This document shows, piece by piece, positions 48,286-59,670 of a DNA stretch of 64,000 nt. Each line of letters begins with the position of its first letter. The first letter of the stretch is position 1. The notes under the pieces are model-generated. The model saw only the letters and a program-made list of their open reading frames with translations. It was not told where the DNA came from and searched no databases. The stretch is from Microvelia longipes (Eukaryota; Arthropoda; Insecta; Hemiptera; Veliidae). The DNA lies in NCBI GenBank assembly GCA_018340805.1, contig JACMZG010001911.1, positions 31,699,000 through 31,762,999 of the forward strand, read 5' to 3'. Position numbers and translations under genes: made by a program.

Positions 48286-51200
48286 GTAAATCGTCTAACA
48301 TTTAATATAATTAACGATTTACCAAGGAGTATGTATATAAAGATTATGGGTGAAATCTAGAGCATCCTAAGAATTAACTGATCCAACTAAGGCAAAATAG
48401 TGCCGACATCTGAGGCTTTGCTCTTTATGCTTGCCTTTTCCTTTTGAAAAAATATAGACAGGGTGGGTTATCTCGGTATATATAATCCTTGGGTTTACCT
48501 TCATTAATTTAGTGTAGTTATTTTCGCTTAGACTTATCAATCCGTAATATAACCCTCCCCAAATCGAAGTATCAAATAAGGAACAACGCTTCCTTATCAT
48601 ACCTTTCAAAATCGCTTAAATGAAGGTGCTGATAATACGTAATTTGATAAAAAAAATTTAAGTCACAATTTTTTTTATAACATGGTTATAATACATTGGT
48701 TATAACATTATAAATCGATAAAGATCGATTTATAAGATATTCGTATAATAATAAATAAATTATTATTTTTGGCTTGAAACATTTTAAGGTTTCAGGCACA
48801 AAAGTCAAATATTCTATACTAATTTATTTAGCTCATAAAGCATATAATAGCTTAAATGAATTGCTAAATTATCTCGGATACGGGATTGATGTTTTAGCGC
48901 TTGTTTAAAGAAGACATTATATAAAATATTTGTTTTGTTTATTGCCTCTATAAACAAGGTTTATAAAGGTAACGAGGGACGATCTCTAAAAAGATACAAG
49001 GTTAATATACAACCTGGTCTCTCAGTTTTTTACTTTAATTGTTTAGGAGTTTCAGAGTTTGGAGACATTGGTGTCATACATTCTCGCTAGACTGCACTAT
49101 TGGTGACGTAGTTTTCTTTGTTGAACACAATATAGAAGTGCCTTACCCGTAAGTTCCAGAAATACCTTACCGCATTCTGTTATAATTACATCTGTAAAAT
49201 ATTTTAACCAAAAACGTATCCACATCAATTTAACAGCTCTCTTTCGATTAAGTTTATTGACGTCAACATATTTTAATCTATCATTGTAATTGCAAATGAA
49301 TTGTGTTTCATTTAGCGTAGGCTAGACATCACTTAACTTACAGAGAATAAATAGACATCACTTAACTTACAGAGAATAAATAGACATCACTTAACTTACA
49401 GAGAATAAATAGACATCACTTAACTTAATTTGGACCTTAAAACAGAAAAACTATTGGTTTTAGAAAAATTTTGGACTAAACTTTATTAACACAATATAAT
49501 TGTTCGAAAGACATCTAGGAAATGTAACAAGTAAATTGCTATGATACACCAGGACTCGACATTCGTTCCATCATTCGACATTCGTCATCACAGATGTTTC
49601 AAGATAATGTCATGTCCTCCTCTGAAGGACATGATCACCCTAATTCATTAAGGTGCCGACAAAGCCTGGACTCACTCAGCCCCAAAGAATAAACCTAAAC
49701 GAACTCGGCCCATCATTCAAAATTCCAAAAAATATAATGTGAAGGATTTGCCGGCAGGGTCTCTGTCGGCGCCTTGAGTGAGATGAAACAAAACAGAGGA
49801 GGACATAACATAACATATCCAACTACAATGATGACGAATGTCAAATGATAAAACAGTTTCCAGGTGTAGCATAGCATTTTGCTTGTTGGCTCTCACATAT
49901 TTATATTGTGTCGATTATTATTAATTATTTGCAAAATTTGGAAAAAATAAAAGATATATAACTTCATTCTTGTTTTTACTTAAACACTCCAGAGAAGCTG
50001 GATTTAGTCATAAAACATTAAAGAAAATTCATTCCGTATTTTACCGTTTTATATTCTCATTAAATGTTTGGAATAATTTCACATACAAGTCGAATAAATA
50101 GAAAAAAACCGGGAACGGAGATCTCGGAACTTTTCCTCATCACATCGGATACACTATACCTCATCACTCGTCCTCAGGATATACAAGTCGTTAATTTTAT
50201 ACTGCAACACATCTTCGGACTCGCTTCGCTAGCCATCAGATAGTTAATTCATCCGTTTTATGCTCAGCGGTCCCCATCCTGGCACTGACCACGCTCGATA
50301 AAGTTTAACGTTTATGATTCAACAGAAATCAAGGATGTAGTATGTACTTGTCATATTAAAACGAAACTTGGTGGTACCAAATTTTATCGCAATTGGATTA
50401 TTTTCCGATTTTTTACAATTTTTAAAAAACGTCATTTAATAAAAAATGTACTAATGCTGATAATGAGATAAAACTTGGCACATAGGTTAGTATTATATAT
50501 GAATACATGCGAGACAAAATGTTTCTGCGTTATGATTTTTTTTCAAAAATTTCGCTCATTATTGCGGGTTAATGACGTAACAATTTTTTCCGGGTAGCAC
50601 AACTACACCCTATATAGACTGATTTTTGTACGAAGCATTAACTCTCTAGCATAAATACACTGAGAGATACAATGATAACAGACACAAACACGCACTGACG
50701 GTCAACTTTGTGAAATCCACTTAGAAGGCATTAAAAACACATTAAACAGATAATTCTGGTGACACCCCGGTTTCGGATTTTTTTTGCAAACACAATACAA
50801 TTAACAACAGTTAATTTTTTAGCGGACCGAGTGAACTAAAATACCTTTCTTTGCTACTTATCTTTCATTTAGTGTTTGCTTACGAAGTATTAACTTAAGG
50901 AAAAACTTGTAAAGTTGAAACATACATTCCACACACTTATCTTACACAAAAATTCTTTTTTATCCCGTAAATCATAGAAAATTAATCCAAGCTTAAGATT
51001 GTAGTTTTGATAACCTTGTTAAAGAGAAATATAATTCCTTATAGAAAGTGTTGCAGAGCTATTCCTAATATACACTAATATTAATTAACTAGATTAAGAA
51101 TAACTATTCTTTAGAACTCCTAAAACGAGACTCAATTTATTTTTAAATAAATTTAACACATGTCAACTTTAAGTGTCAACATTAATATTAAAATATTAAT

Positions 51201-54200
51201 ATTGCCAACTTAATATAAATTAATATCCTAACAAATCCCCCCTTTAATTTATATTGAGTCAACTCCACTAAATCGGATACATGAACCAAACCTTAACCCG
51301 GCCATACATGTTTTGAATAATTGATCTGCCAAAGGTTTAGTCAAGTAATCGGCCAGTTGGGATTTTGAATCAATATGCTGATAAATAAAATTTTTTATTC
51401 TTAGTTCTTGATGCAAGAATGCTACTTGTCTAATAAGGTGTGCTGATTTAGAACTTGTGCTTCCCTTTTTGCTAAGGCTTATGGCTGACTGGTTATCGCA
51501 GAAAACAGTGGTTGGTTCTAGCTCCTTTTCCAGTAGTTCTTCCATTAATGCTCTTATGAATATACCATGTTTGACTGCGTCATTCATAGCTGTGAGTTCC
51601 GCATCGCATGTTGATAGCGATACTGAATTTTGAGTTTTACTTTTCCATGATATGATGCCGTCTCCCCATTTATAGACATATCCAGATGTAGATCGCTGGT
51701 TCTTCTTCCCGTCTCTCCAGCTAGCATCTACATAGCACTCTAACTTCTTGCTTCCTCTCTTGTATGTTAGTCCATAGTTTGGTGTTCCCTTGATGTATCT
51801 AAGGACACGCTTTAATGCCTCTAAATGAATCTGTCTTGGATCTTGGTTGAATCTTGATAATGCATTTATGATATAACTAATGTCTGGTCTTGTACGACTT
51901 GATAAGTACATCAAAGACCCTAACATCTCCTGGTACTGAGTAACATCAACTTTCGGAGAATTTTGAAATTCATTCAAGTCTTGATTTGGAGTTGCCGGAG
52001 TTTTTACTGAGTTACAATCCGTCATACCAAATCTGTCCAATATTTTCTTGACATAATGTTTTTGTGTGATTGCTACCTCTTCGCTGCTTGTGCTAATCTC
52101 TAGTCCCAGTATGTTTAACCTGTAGTTTCTTGTTTTTTCATAGTGAACTTTTTCTCTAGCATACCAATAGTTTCCTCAACAATTTTTCTGTCGGATCCTG
52201 TTATAAGTAGATCATCCACATATATACCAATGTATATTGTTGATGACCCATTCTGATATTTGTAAACACATGGATCTGCTTTTAATTGTTTAAATTTATT
52301 TTGCATTAAGTGTGACGTTAGTGTTTCATACCAAACTCGTCCACTTTGTTTAAGGCCATATAATGCTTGTTTTAACTTGCAAACTTTCTCGCTTGATTTT
52401 TCAAAACCTGGTGGCTGTTTCATGTACACTTCTTCTTCTAATTTGCCATACAAATAAGCTGTTTGTACATCATAATGGCTTATCTCCCATCCTTTGCTTG
52501 CTGCCAGCGCTACTAATATTCTAAAACTTGATGTGTTCATTACAGGCGAGTATGTTTCATGATAGTCTATTCCATACTTCTGTGAACATCCAACTGCCAC
52601 TAATCTTGCCTTACAGGTAGTTTCTCCTTTTGGATTTCTTTTTAATGCAAATACCCACCTGCACTTGACTGGTTTTATTCCTGGGGGAGGTTTCACCAGA
52701 TCCCAAACTTCATGCTGTGCTAGTGACTTCATTTCCTTTTCCATTGCTGTTTTCCACTCTTTAATTTTTATGGCCTCCTCATAATTTTTAGGTATTTGCA
52801 TCTCTTCAGCTTGCTTTGTCTGTTCACGATTTTGCTTTTGGTACGTTTTTGATTCTTTGTAGTTTATATTTTTCCTTGTTGATCTAACTGGCCTGTGTGT
52901 ATTTCCTTCTTCTATTTGATTATAACTAACCTCTCTATTATGATAGTCATCCTCAATTGTTTCATCTCCATTGTTATTTTCTTCATTTTCATCTAATTTA
53001 GTACTTTCATTCTTATTTTCTTCATTTTCACTTTCATTTTTATTTTCTTCATTTTCACTTTCATTATTATTTTCATTATTTATTCTATGTAGAATTCTTT
53101 CATTATCATTAACTTCACTCTCTTCATCAAATTCAATTATTACTCTCTTGTCATTTTCACTAGTCATATTTTTTATATTTAGTAACTTACTACCTTTCTT
53201 TTCTTCAATAAATTTCACATCTCTTGATTCTACCACCTTCTGTTTTAATATATCATATATTCTATATGCTTTTCTTATCCTCGAATATCCAACAAATACA
53301 CCTTGCTTCATCTTCGATTCAAATTTCTTTCTTTCTTGTGATGGTATCCAAAAATAGCATTCACATCCAAATACCTTGAGGTGTGCTACACTGGGCTTTC
53401 TCCCTAAAAATATTTCATCAGGTGTTTTCCCTTTGTTTTTACTCGATGGCGTTTTATTCTTTAAGTATGTAGCAGTTCCTACTGCTTCAGCCCAGAACTT
53501 AGTTGGCAATTCTGACTGTAGTAACAAAGCTCTAGCACTCTCTATGATTGTTCTATTGGCTCTCTCTGCTAGACCATTAGATTGTGGTGAATATGCAGTG
53601 CTAAATTGTTGTTCAATTCCTTTTCTTTTTGTCATTTTCTCCATCTTTAAATTTAAAAATTCTGTTCCATTATCCGTTCTTATCTTTTTTATTTTGTTTC
53701 CTGTTTTATTCTCTGCCCATGCTATAATTCACAAACTTTGTCATATGCTTCAGATTTATTTTCAAGAAATATGTAAATATTTTCCTACTGAAGTCATCCA
53801 CAATTGTTAAAATGTATCTTGAACCCCCATTGATTTCTCCTCTATTGGTCCTATTAGATCCATATGTATTAGTTCAAGCAATCTTGATGTTTGATTTCCT
53901 TTAACTATCTTAAAAGGTTTTCTAGCAAATTTTGCTCTAACACAAGATTCACAATTTGTTATTGAATTTCTTTTTGTTTTAATTTTAAAATTTCTAAGCA
54001 TCTCTTTATTTGATAATTGGTGCATATATTCCTCATTAAGATGACCTAACCTTTGATGCCATTTTATTACTTCTTCATTTGCAACTTGGACTTGTTCTGT
54101 TTCGTCTTTCAAACATACAAAGTACCTTCCGATTTAGCCGTATAATATTTTTAACTTCTTTGTTTTTAATTATTGCCTCCTTAGCTCTAAAAATTACTTC

Positions 54201-56576
54201 AATGTTACCATCGTTTGTTAATTTCTTTACTGATAATAAACTCCCCTTCAGCGATGGTACCAATAATACATCATTTAGTTGAAACGAAGCTCCATCTTGT
54301 TTTATAACTGTACTTCCTATTCCCCTTGACGTTATAACCCTGTCATCTGCAAGTTTTATATCTCTTCTATCTTCTTTTAAATTATATAAAAGTTCTCGTC
54401 TACTAGTCATATGGCTAGTTGCCCCTATCTATAACCCATTCATTCTCTATCTGAGAATTTTTACCTTCTTTGAGAGTCCATACTTGTTCCTTATCACTAT
54501 CACTATCTGTTTCAGTTGATATCTTAGCATATGTCTTCAGATTTCTTTTAATGTCTTTTCCTTCTTTCTGTTTCTTTGAAAACCAACAGTCTTTCGCTAG
54601 ATGTGATTTTTTTCCACATACAAACACAGTTTTCTACCACTTGAATAATCAGCTGTTTTTAAAGCCTGTGACTCATTTGAACTCGATGCCACAGCAGCAG
54701 TTCTTTCTTCTTTCAGCCTAAAACTTCTTCTAATATCCCCGATATTAGCTGTCAAACATTATCATATTGTGCTGCTATTTGCTCATTTAGCAGGCAGAAT
54801 TGGAATATTTTTTGATTCTGTCATCTTTTAAATAATTTTAAAATTTGTTGATTTCTTCAAAGTTACTTCTAATTTTTAACTTTGACACTTCACTAATATT
54901 ATTCAAATTTTTACTTACTGTTTCTCTTTTCAGGTTATGCTGGGCCCATAACCTCTGTTGCAGAGCTATTCCTAATATACACTAATATTAATTAACTAGA
55001 TTAAGAATAACTATTCTTTAGAACTCCTAAAACGAGACTCAATTTATTTTTAAATAAATTTAACACATGTCAACTTTAAGTGTCAACATTAATATTAAAA
55101 TATTAATATTGCCAACTTAATATAAATTAATATCCTAACAGAAAGTCACTTATGAGACTTGCCAGAGGAAATATCGTGCTCCCATATACTCGCTTATTAA
55201 AGATTTACTCATTTTGTAAATTTTCTAGTGAATACAGATTGCTATCAAATTGCAGAAGTATAGATGGGGAAATTTTACCGACTGATTGGTATAAAACTCT
55301 GAGATGTCTTCTCTTATTTCCTAAAGCAACTATTTTAATACGACCGGTGAGGAATGTCTACTATTAATTTATATTAAGATTTTATTGATAATAATATCTA
55401 CTTTTAACTATTAAGAAACGTTTGAACACCATTTCCTTGGTATCACTTCGAATTATTGAGAAAACTGCGATGTTATTATTAATACCTTCTAGTCATTTTA
55501 ATATATATCGTGCTGTAGAACTAGGTATAGTGCTGCCATGTATGGGTAGTAAAGGGAGGGTATTGATTTTCTAGACTACATCTCTTATAAAAATATGTGT
55601 ACTTATGTTCCAGTCATGATGTCTATCATAATCATATTCATATATTAGAGTGTCAAAAATAAGGTGTATAAATGTTTAAAATATTATAAAAAAAATAAGC
55701 TGTAATATTATTAGTATTTTTACTTTTTCTCATTTATACCGGAGGGTATAAAAGAAAAGTATTGTATTTGCAAGAAAATCCGAAACGGGTACGTCACTGG
55801 TAAATTTTGTACAAAGCTCTTTCTTTAGGTTTAGTTGTTCTATTCGGAAAATATTTTTTTATGACGTCATTAACCTTCAATAATGACACTGAAAATTTCG
55901 AAAACCCTCAAAACGCGGAAAAATTTATTGCTCGGTTTTAGATTTGGCACGCATATAGTAATATAACACCAAAATTAGTTTAGTATTTATTGTTTGTCTC
56001 GAAAAAATCGAAAAATAATCTGAGTCGAAATTAGGTGTATTTCTACACGTAATAAATAAGTATACTAAGTTTCGTTTCATTGTGTCACGTATGCCTATGG
56101 TTTTTGTGGTTCATAAAAGTTAACCTATATCGAGTGAGAACAGTGCCTGGATAGGTGACTGCTTAGAATGAAACGGATGTATTTACAATCTGAGGACGAG
56201 CAATACGAGTACCAAGACGTGTTGGAGTACAATATTTGTCGAATTGTATATTCTGAGGACGAGCAAAGCGAGTCCACTTTGGATGGCTACGCTCATCCTT
56301 CCTACTTTAGGAAGGATGAGCGTAGCGAATCCGATGTATTGAAGAAAAGTTCCGAGGTACCCCGTACCCGATTTTTTAAACGTAAGTGTGAAAAAAATTG
56401 TCCAATTTTTGGTACCATTACAACAGAAACTTTTCTATTTGTTTCAGAGAGAACAAACAACGTTAAAGTTGACATTTATAAGGATTATTAAAATATTACT
56501 ACTCCCGTTTTGCTTCATTGTTCGAGTGCTGAAGTGTGCCATTGCTTATTCCATCCACTCTTGGCTCTGGGATTGA
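48211..56576 (+). CDS. Gene P: unidentified spliced gene, last four exons; third acceptor hit by copia
   Basis: Exons 48211-48285, 49047-49148, 55142-55346 and 56448-56576 join in one frame (phases 2/2/0) with GT donors and AG acceptors, giving at least 169 residues to a TGA. Exon 1 encodes DIGFTTELIFKLEERCKTIS. Exon 2 reads SLDCTIGDVVFFVEHNIEVP, and exon 3 includes GNIVLPYTRLLKIYSF and two Cys. Exon 4 ends in a hydrophobic membrane-like segment (IKILLLPFCFIVRVLKC) and SIHSWLWD. ATTAAA lies 36 bases after the stop. The 5' end is not found. I do not recognise the family; a distant resemblance of the VLP-type stretch to BRICHOS proteins is too weak to use. Copia (51049-55140) fills most of intron 2 and ends one base before exon 3. 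Confidence 0.65.
48286..49046. other. gene P intron 1
   Basis: AT-rich. On the minus strand an 80-codon frame (48609-48367) has no recognisable family and may be old transposon sequence (cagggtgggtta at about 48460). Confidence 0.4.
49047..49148 (+). CDS. gene P exon (b)
   Basis: Acceptor tactttaattgtttag, strong donor gtaagt. 33 codons. It ends CC, completed by A of exon (c) to give Pro. Confidence 0.65.
49323..49427. repeat. 29-bp tandem repeat, ~3.6 units
   Basis: Near-identical copies of tagacatcacttaacttaca plus gagaataaa. Confidence 0.95.
49440..49950. repeat. Fold-back element
   Basis: catgtcctcctctg (about 49610) is inverted as cagaggaggacataac (about 49793), with further inverted pairs outward (cgacattcgtcatca with tgatgacgaatgtc; acacaatataa with ttatattgtgt). 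Imperfect arms of ~170 bp span ~500 bp. No ORF. A MITE is likely. Confidence 0.65.
49951..51043 (-). mobile_element. 5S-like SINE family, copy c (about 50107-50775)
   Basis: Minus strand. The SINE 3' end lies at about 50107. At 50263-50309 the reverse complement reads gttaaactttatcgagcgtg then gtcagtgccaggatgggga, keeping 5S A-box, intermediate-element and C-box spacing exactly. The far end near 50775 has the ccccggtttcggatttt motif. 49951-50106 and 50776-51043 are AT-rich intron of gene P with nothing recognised. Confidence 0.8.
51049..51233 (-). repeat. copia 3' LTR (left on plus strand)
   Basis: Starts tgttgcagagctattcc and ends aatatcctaaca. Matches the right LTR base for base as far as I can compare. 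Confidence 0.97.
51249..54824 (-). pseudogene. copia Gag-Pol polyprotein, broken
   Basis: The Gag ATG is at 54824 and is interrupted within ~15 codons. Only a short C-terminal part with a zinc knuckle remnant (VCGKKSHLAKDC, about 54625) survives. Protease: VIDRGN (about 54425) replaces the family's D-S/T-G active site, and a frameshift follows. Integrase: HHCC start WHQRLGHLN...C..C (54060-53930), first Asp HMDLIGP, second in RTDNGTEF (about 53675), Glu in NGLAERANRTI (about 53565); at least one frameshift at about 53806. RT: 53644-52115 includes TAYLYGKLEEEVYMKQPPGF and IYVDDLLITG. A frameshift at about 52115 precedes the RT end and RNase H (52040-51249; SRTRPDISY, YVDASWRDG, ADYLTKPL). It would normally copy RNA to DNA and integrate it; this copy cannot. 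Confidence 0.95.
54938..54955 (-). other. copia primer-binding site (initiator tRNA-Met half)
   Basis: On the plus strand, tgctgggcccataacc just inside the LTR equals the anticodon arm of initiator tRNA-Met. Known copia elements prime from an internal half of this tRNA rather than its 3' end, so the site fits. Confidence 0.85.
54956..55140 (-). repeat. copia 5' LTR (right on plus strand)
   Basis: Same 185 bp as the left LTR. Its final CA plus the duplication's G forms cctaacag directly before gene P exon (c). Confidence 0.97.
55142..55346 (+). CDS. gene P exon (c)
   Basis: 68 codons open from one split base to donor ccg|gtgagg. The original acceptor, ttccttatag, now lies at 51035-51044, left of copia. 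The present acceptor is made by the LTR end and target duplication. Confidence 0.6.
55725..56385 (+). mobile_element. 5S-like SINE family, copy d
   Basis: In the last gene P intron. It starts near tttttctcatttatacc. The 5S-like promoter at 56119-56166 reads gttaacctatatcgagtgag then aacagtgcctggataggtga. The tail has several gacgagcnaagcgagtcc-type hairpins and ends ggtaccccgtacccgatttt. The open frame crossing it (56168-56491) is an artefact. 55347-55724 is plain intron. Confidence 0.8.
56448..56576 (+). CDS. gene P exon (d), last exon
   Basis: Acceptor ttttctatttgtttcag. 42 codons plus TGA. Hydrophobic stretch ILLLPFCFIVRVL. Phase 0, as required by exon (c). Confidence 0.6.
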   Translation, partial: REQTTLKLTFIRIIKILLLPFCFIVRVLKCAIAYSIHSWLWD

Positions 56577-57289
56577 TCCAGATAAAATTCTTTTGTTTCA
56601 GACTTAAATGGATTAAAATTAAAAGTTGCAAAAAAGATATATTTTAAAACTGACAAATTGTCTTTTATTCTGTTGTATATAGCTTATCCGATCAAATCCA
56701 TCAGTTTGCTACATGCCATTAGTTTTTGTAATTTCTTTTTTACTTTAAACGGCGACTTTTTCAATATTATTATTTTATAACATTATTGTTATTGTTGTTG
56801 TTATTGTTATTATTGTTTTATACATTATTGTTATGCATACTCAATCTGAATTATATTATTATTTATTTAATTTTTACCCGGAAAACTATAACTATAATTT
56901 ATAATAATTATTAACAATAAATGTAATGACGTAGAGGCAGGTGAGATAGACCAATATTAATTTTTCGCTAATCTGTTATTTTTTATTTTGCTAAACCCTC
57001 TTATCTCTTAGAGTTTATCACAAATCACTTGTTAAAAACAAATTTCACATTCTTGGTACCAACCACTATCCATACTAAAATAACAATGGGGCATTGGTGT
57101 AAAAATATGTCTGAGTTCTTACAGCTCGGAATATACTTGAGAGATCTTGACTAAACTTTTATTTTTGACTGTTCATATGTAAATGGTCACTTTTTAGCTA
57201 ATTTACTTTGAAGAAAATCACTAATTTATTAGTGATTCCTCCTCAAGGTAGCTCGTGAGGAGGGGGGGGGGTACGCTTCGGAGTGCGTC
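56577..57289. other. Downstream of gene P
   Basis: A likely poly(A) signal ATTAAA at 56612, then AT-rich DNA with ATT/GTT microsatellite-like runs (56760-56880). No gene seen. Confidence 0.5.
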
Positions 57290-57875
57290 CAAAATCCGTT
57301 GAAGGGTTCCCTAATAACAAAAAATACGTTTCGTGAAACATATCTTTCGAAGGGATAAATACTTTTTTATCAAACGTGGTACGAAAATCAATTTTAGGAA
57401 GGACAAGATACCTATTGAAATTCAGGGATTGCTGAGTCAGCAACTTTTTCAAAAAAGCGTAACAATTCAAGATTATTATTTTCCGCCGCGAAAAAGGTCC
57501 TTATTTATGTTTTTGCGGCACTGAATCGAATGAACCCGGTCCGTAAAAAATAATTTTCGTGTAAGGTGTCGTTTTCAATTGCTTATTTTGGGGTGCAGAA
57601 ACTAGATTTATTTTTTTCGAATTTTTCAAAGAAAATGCGCTAAAAAGTATCATAAGCTAAGCTTCAAATGAGTGCAAATAATATTGTAATATCTGTAGGA
57701 TAAATATGCCCATTTTCTTTGAACAATTCGAAAAAAATAATTTAATAGTTGTGACGCTACTGCTAAGGCAATTAAATATATACCGAAAAATTAAGCAAAA
57801 ATTGAATTGATAAGCAAAAAAGCGCACATATCAAAGAAAATTCGAACGGCTTGAGGACCTCCACGCCAAAATTAT
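57290..57875. repeat. Old copy of the palindromic element
   Basis: Diverged but collinear: atctttcgaaggga, gctgagtcagca, ccgccgcgaaaaaggt, ctgaatcgaatgaa, ggtgtcgtttt, then a core-like part ending ttgaggacctccacgccaaa. No palindromic partner arm remains. Confidence 0.7.
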
Positions 57876-59501
57876 TAAGTCTCATCAGGATTTGTTAGAA
57901 AATACAATGATTTTAGTGCAACACATTATGTTAATGTGCTTCATGCAACACATTATATAAGCACACATTGAGTGCTTACAGATTGGAATCTAATCAACGG
58001 ATCTTGTTTAAACTCTTGACGACTCATTTAGAGATTTAGACCACTTTTAGATCTCATCGAGATCTGTTAAAAAATAATATATGTAGATTTAGATTTAGGT
58101 CTAATCTTCAGAAAGACTTAAACCTTCAGGACAATATGCAGGAAGCCTATGCAGTTGAATAAGGGTTTCTGCATATTTTGAGATCCATTTTAAAAAATTA
58201 TAGGGGATTAGTGTAAGGAAATAAAATTTAAGTTCTTATATCTCGGAATTTCATCGATAGATCTTGACTAAACTTTAAACATAAAATGCTCATAGGTCAG
58301 AGTGGTCACCTTGTGGTTTTAAATGCAAGACATTATGTTAATGTGCCTAATGCAACGCATTATGTGAGCACACATTGAGTGCTAGCAACATTATCTGTGA
58401 TATAATAATAATAGGAGTAATTGTAAAAATATGTTTAGTTTTAACAAAGTTAATTTAATCGATGGATCTGGATCTTATTGACTTAACTTTAAATTTAGAC
58501 TACGAAACTACGTATTGATTGGTCTCAATGGAAACCTTTCACGTCTCAAATAAAATAAATAAATGTTATAAAGAATATAAAAGTTATAGACAGAATAGAC
58601 ACGTTCTATGCTTATCAAGATCGTTTCTTAAGTATATAGTGTATGTGTATGGGGTTAAATAACATTTTTATTGATTACAGCTCAGAATCTACAAGACAAA
58701 TCATGTATATATAGATATTATTTCAGTTAAAGTATTTATAGGACGGAATAGTTATATTTTAAGTCTTATCGAGATCAGTTTTAAAGTAATTTTAAATAAC
58801 TTTTATCTTACACGATCCAAAAATCAAGAAGGGATAAGGGTTATGTTTAAATTTGTTGGGCATTGTTTAAACCAAGTTTTAGTAACTAAAACTATTATCA
58901 AGCAAATTTAGATTGAGTAAACATAATATACCGGCATCTTAAGCAAGATGGATTGTTGTGCTCAAACATAGTCAACAGAAATAAAGCATTTCAAAAAAAT
59001 CGCCCGTCTTGCGGATCTCCACGTCAGAATTTTTATTCAAGATGGCGATTTTTTATACTAGGAAGCGATTTTATCCTAGAGGATGATTTATTATCGCCCC
59101 TTTAGGGGTTTTATTACTACTAGTATTTTACACATTTTTCTTTTTCACATCCTTCTTCATTATTTTTTCTCCTTCTTTCTTATTTTTCCTCTCCTTTATC
59201 CTTTTTAAAGATCTTGGGGGGAATCGCCCCTCATAGATCTGTGCGTTACTCCCGTTTATATTGATACAAGGCTCTTCGTTAACCATTTTACGCGAACATA
59301 ATGGTTTTAATTTAACTGGTTTTTATGCTTCTTCCTCCGGCTTTTTACTGTTTTAATAAATTATTACTGTTTAATAACACAAGTTCATTATTTTAATACC
59401 GTATTTTAATAATTTTGAGGACTAGCTGAAGAAATAAAACGATTACTCTCTGAGCAATTAATGTATTTTCCTCAATTCTCCATCTTTATTGTTTTACTCC
59501 A
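57876..59501. other. Intergenic DNA between genes P and M
   Basis: A ~65-bp motif is present twice (about 57925-57985, 58322-58385: cattatgttaatgtgc ... gcacacattgagtgct). A small palindrome-core remnant (aatcgcccgtcttgcggatc) lies at about 59010. 59100-59220 is pyrimidine-rich. TTTATT at 59485-59490 is the poly(A) signal of gene M on the other strand. Confidence 0.5.
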
Positions 59502-59670
59502 TTATTCTTTTGGCTCATCCAGTTTTGATGGTAGTTCTCTAATGAAAAAGTCTATTGCGCTGAAGTACATATCATTTTCTTCCTCAGTTTTCTTAGGCCA
59601 CGACATTTCTGGCTCCCAAAGTAAACAATCTTCCGATCTTAAGATTAATTTCCATTGTTCCACAGTCTTA
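59502..59670 (-). CDS. gene M last exon
   Basis: Acceptor tctatttttcttag. 55 codons plus stop after one split base that completes TGT (Cys). Poly(A) signal AATAAA at 59485-59490. Confidence 0.75.

Larger units (their letters stand above)
51049..55140 (-). mobile_element. Complete Ty1/copia retrotransposon copy (4.09 kb), inactive
   Basis: Identical or near-identical 185-bp LTRs (51049-51233, 54956-55140), TG...CA ends, and a 5-bp duplication gaaag on both sides (51044-51048, 55141-55145). The polypurine tract abuts the left LTR (reverse complement aaaggggggatt) and a primer-binding site abuts the right LTR. The order gag, protease, integrase, RT, RNase H on the minus strand is that of copia. 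At 4.1 kb it is about 1 kb shorter than typical because most of gag is missing. LTR identity implies a recent insertion, although the coding region has frameshifts. It sits in intron 2 of gene P at the exon (c) acceptor. Confidence 0.97.

Noticed and set aside
48367..48609. 80-codon minus-strand frame in gene P intron
   Set aside because: No recognisable motif, no neighbouring exon signals; a neighbouring frame looks equally plausible as old transposon sequence.
52971..53810. Two plus-strand frames (128 and 144 codons)
   Set aside because: Antisense shadows of the copia integrase-RT region.
56168..56491. 107-codon frame rich in Asp/Glu/Ser
   Set aside because: Translates the SINE tail hairpins; only the part after the acceptor at 56447 is used, in a different frame, by gene P.
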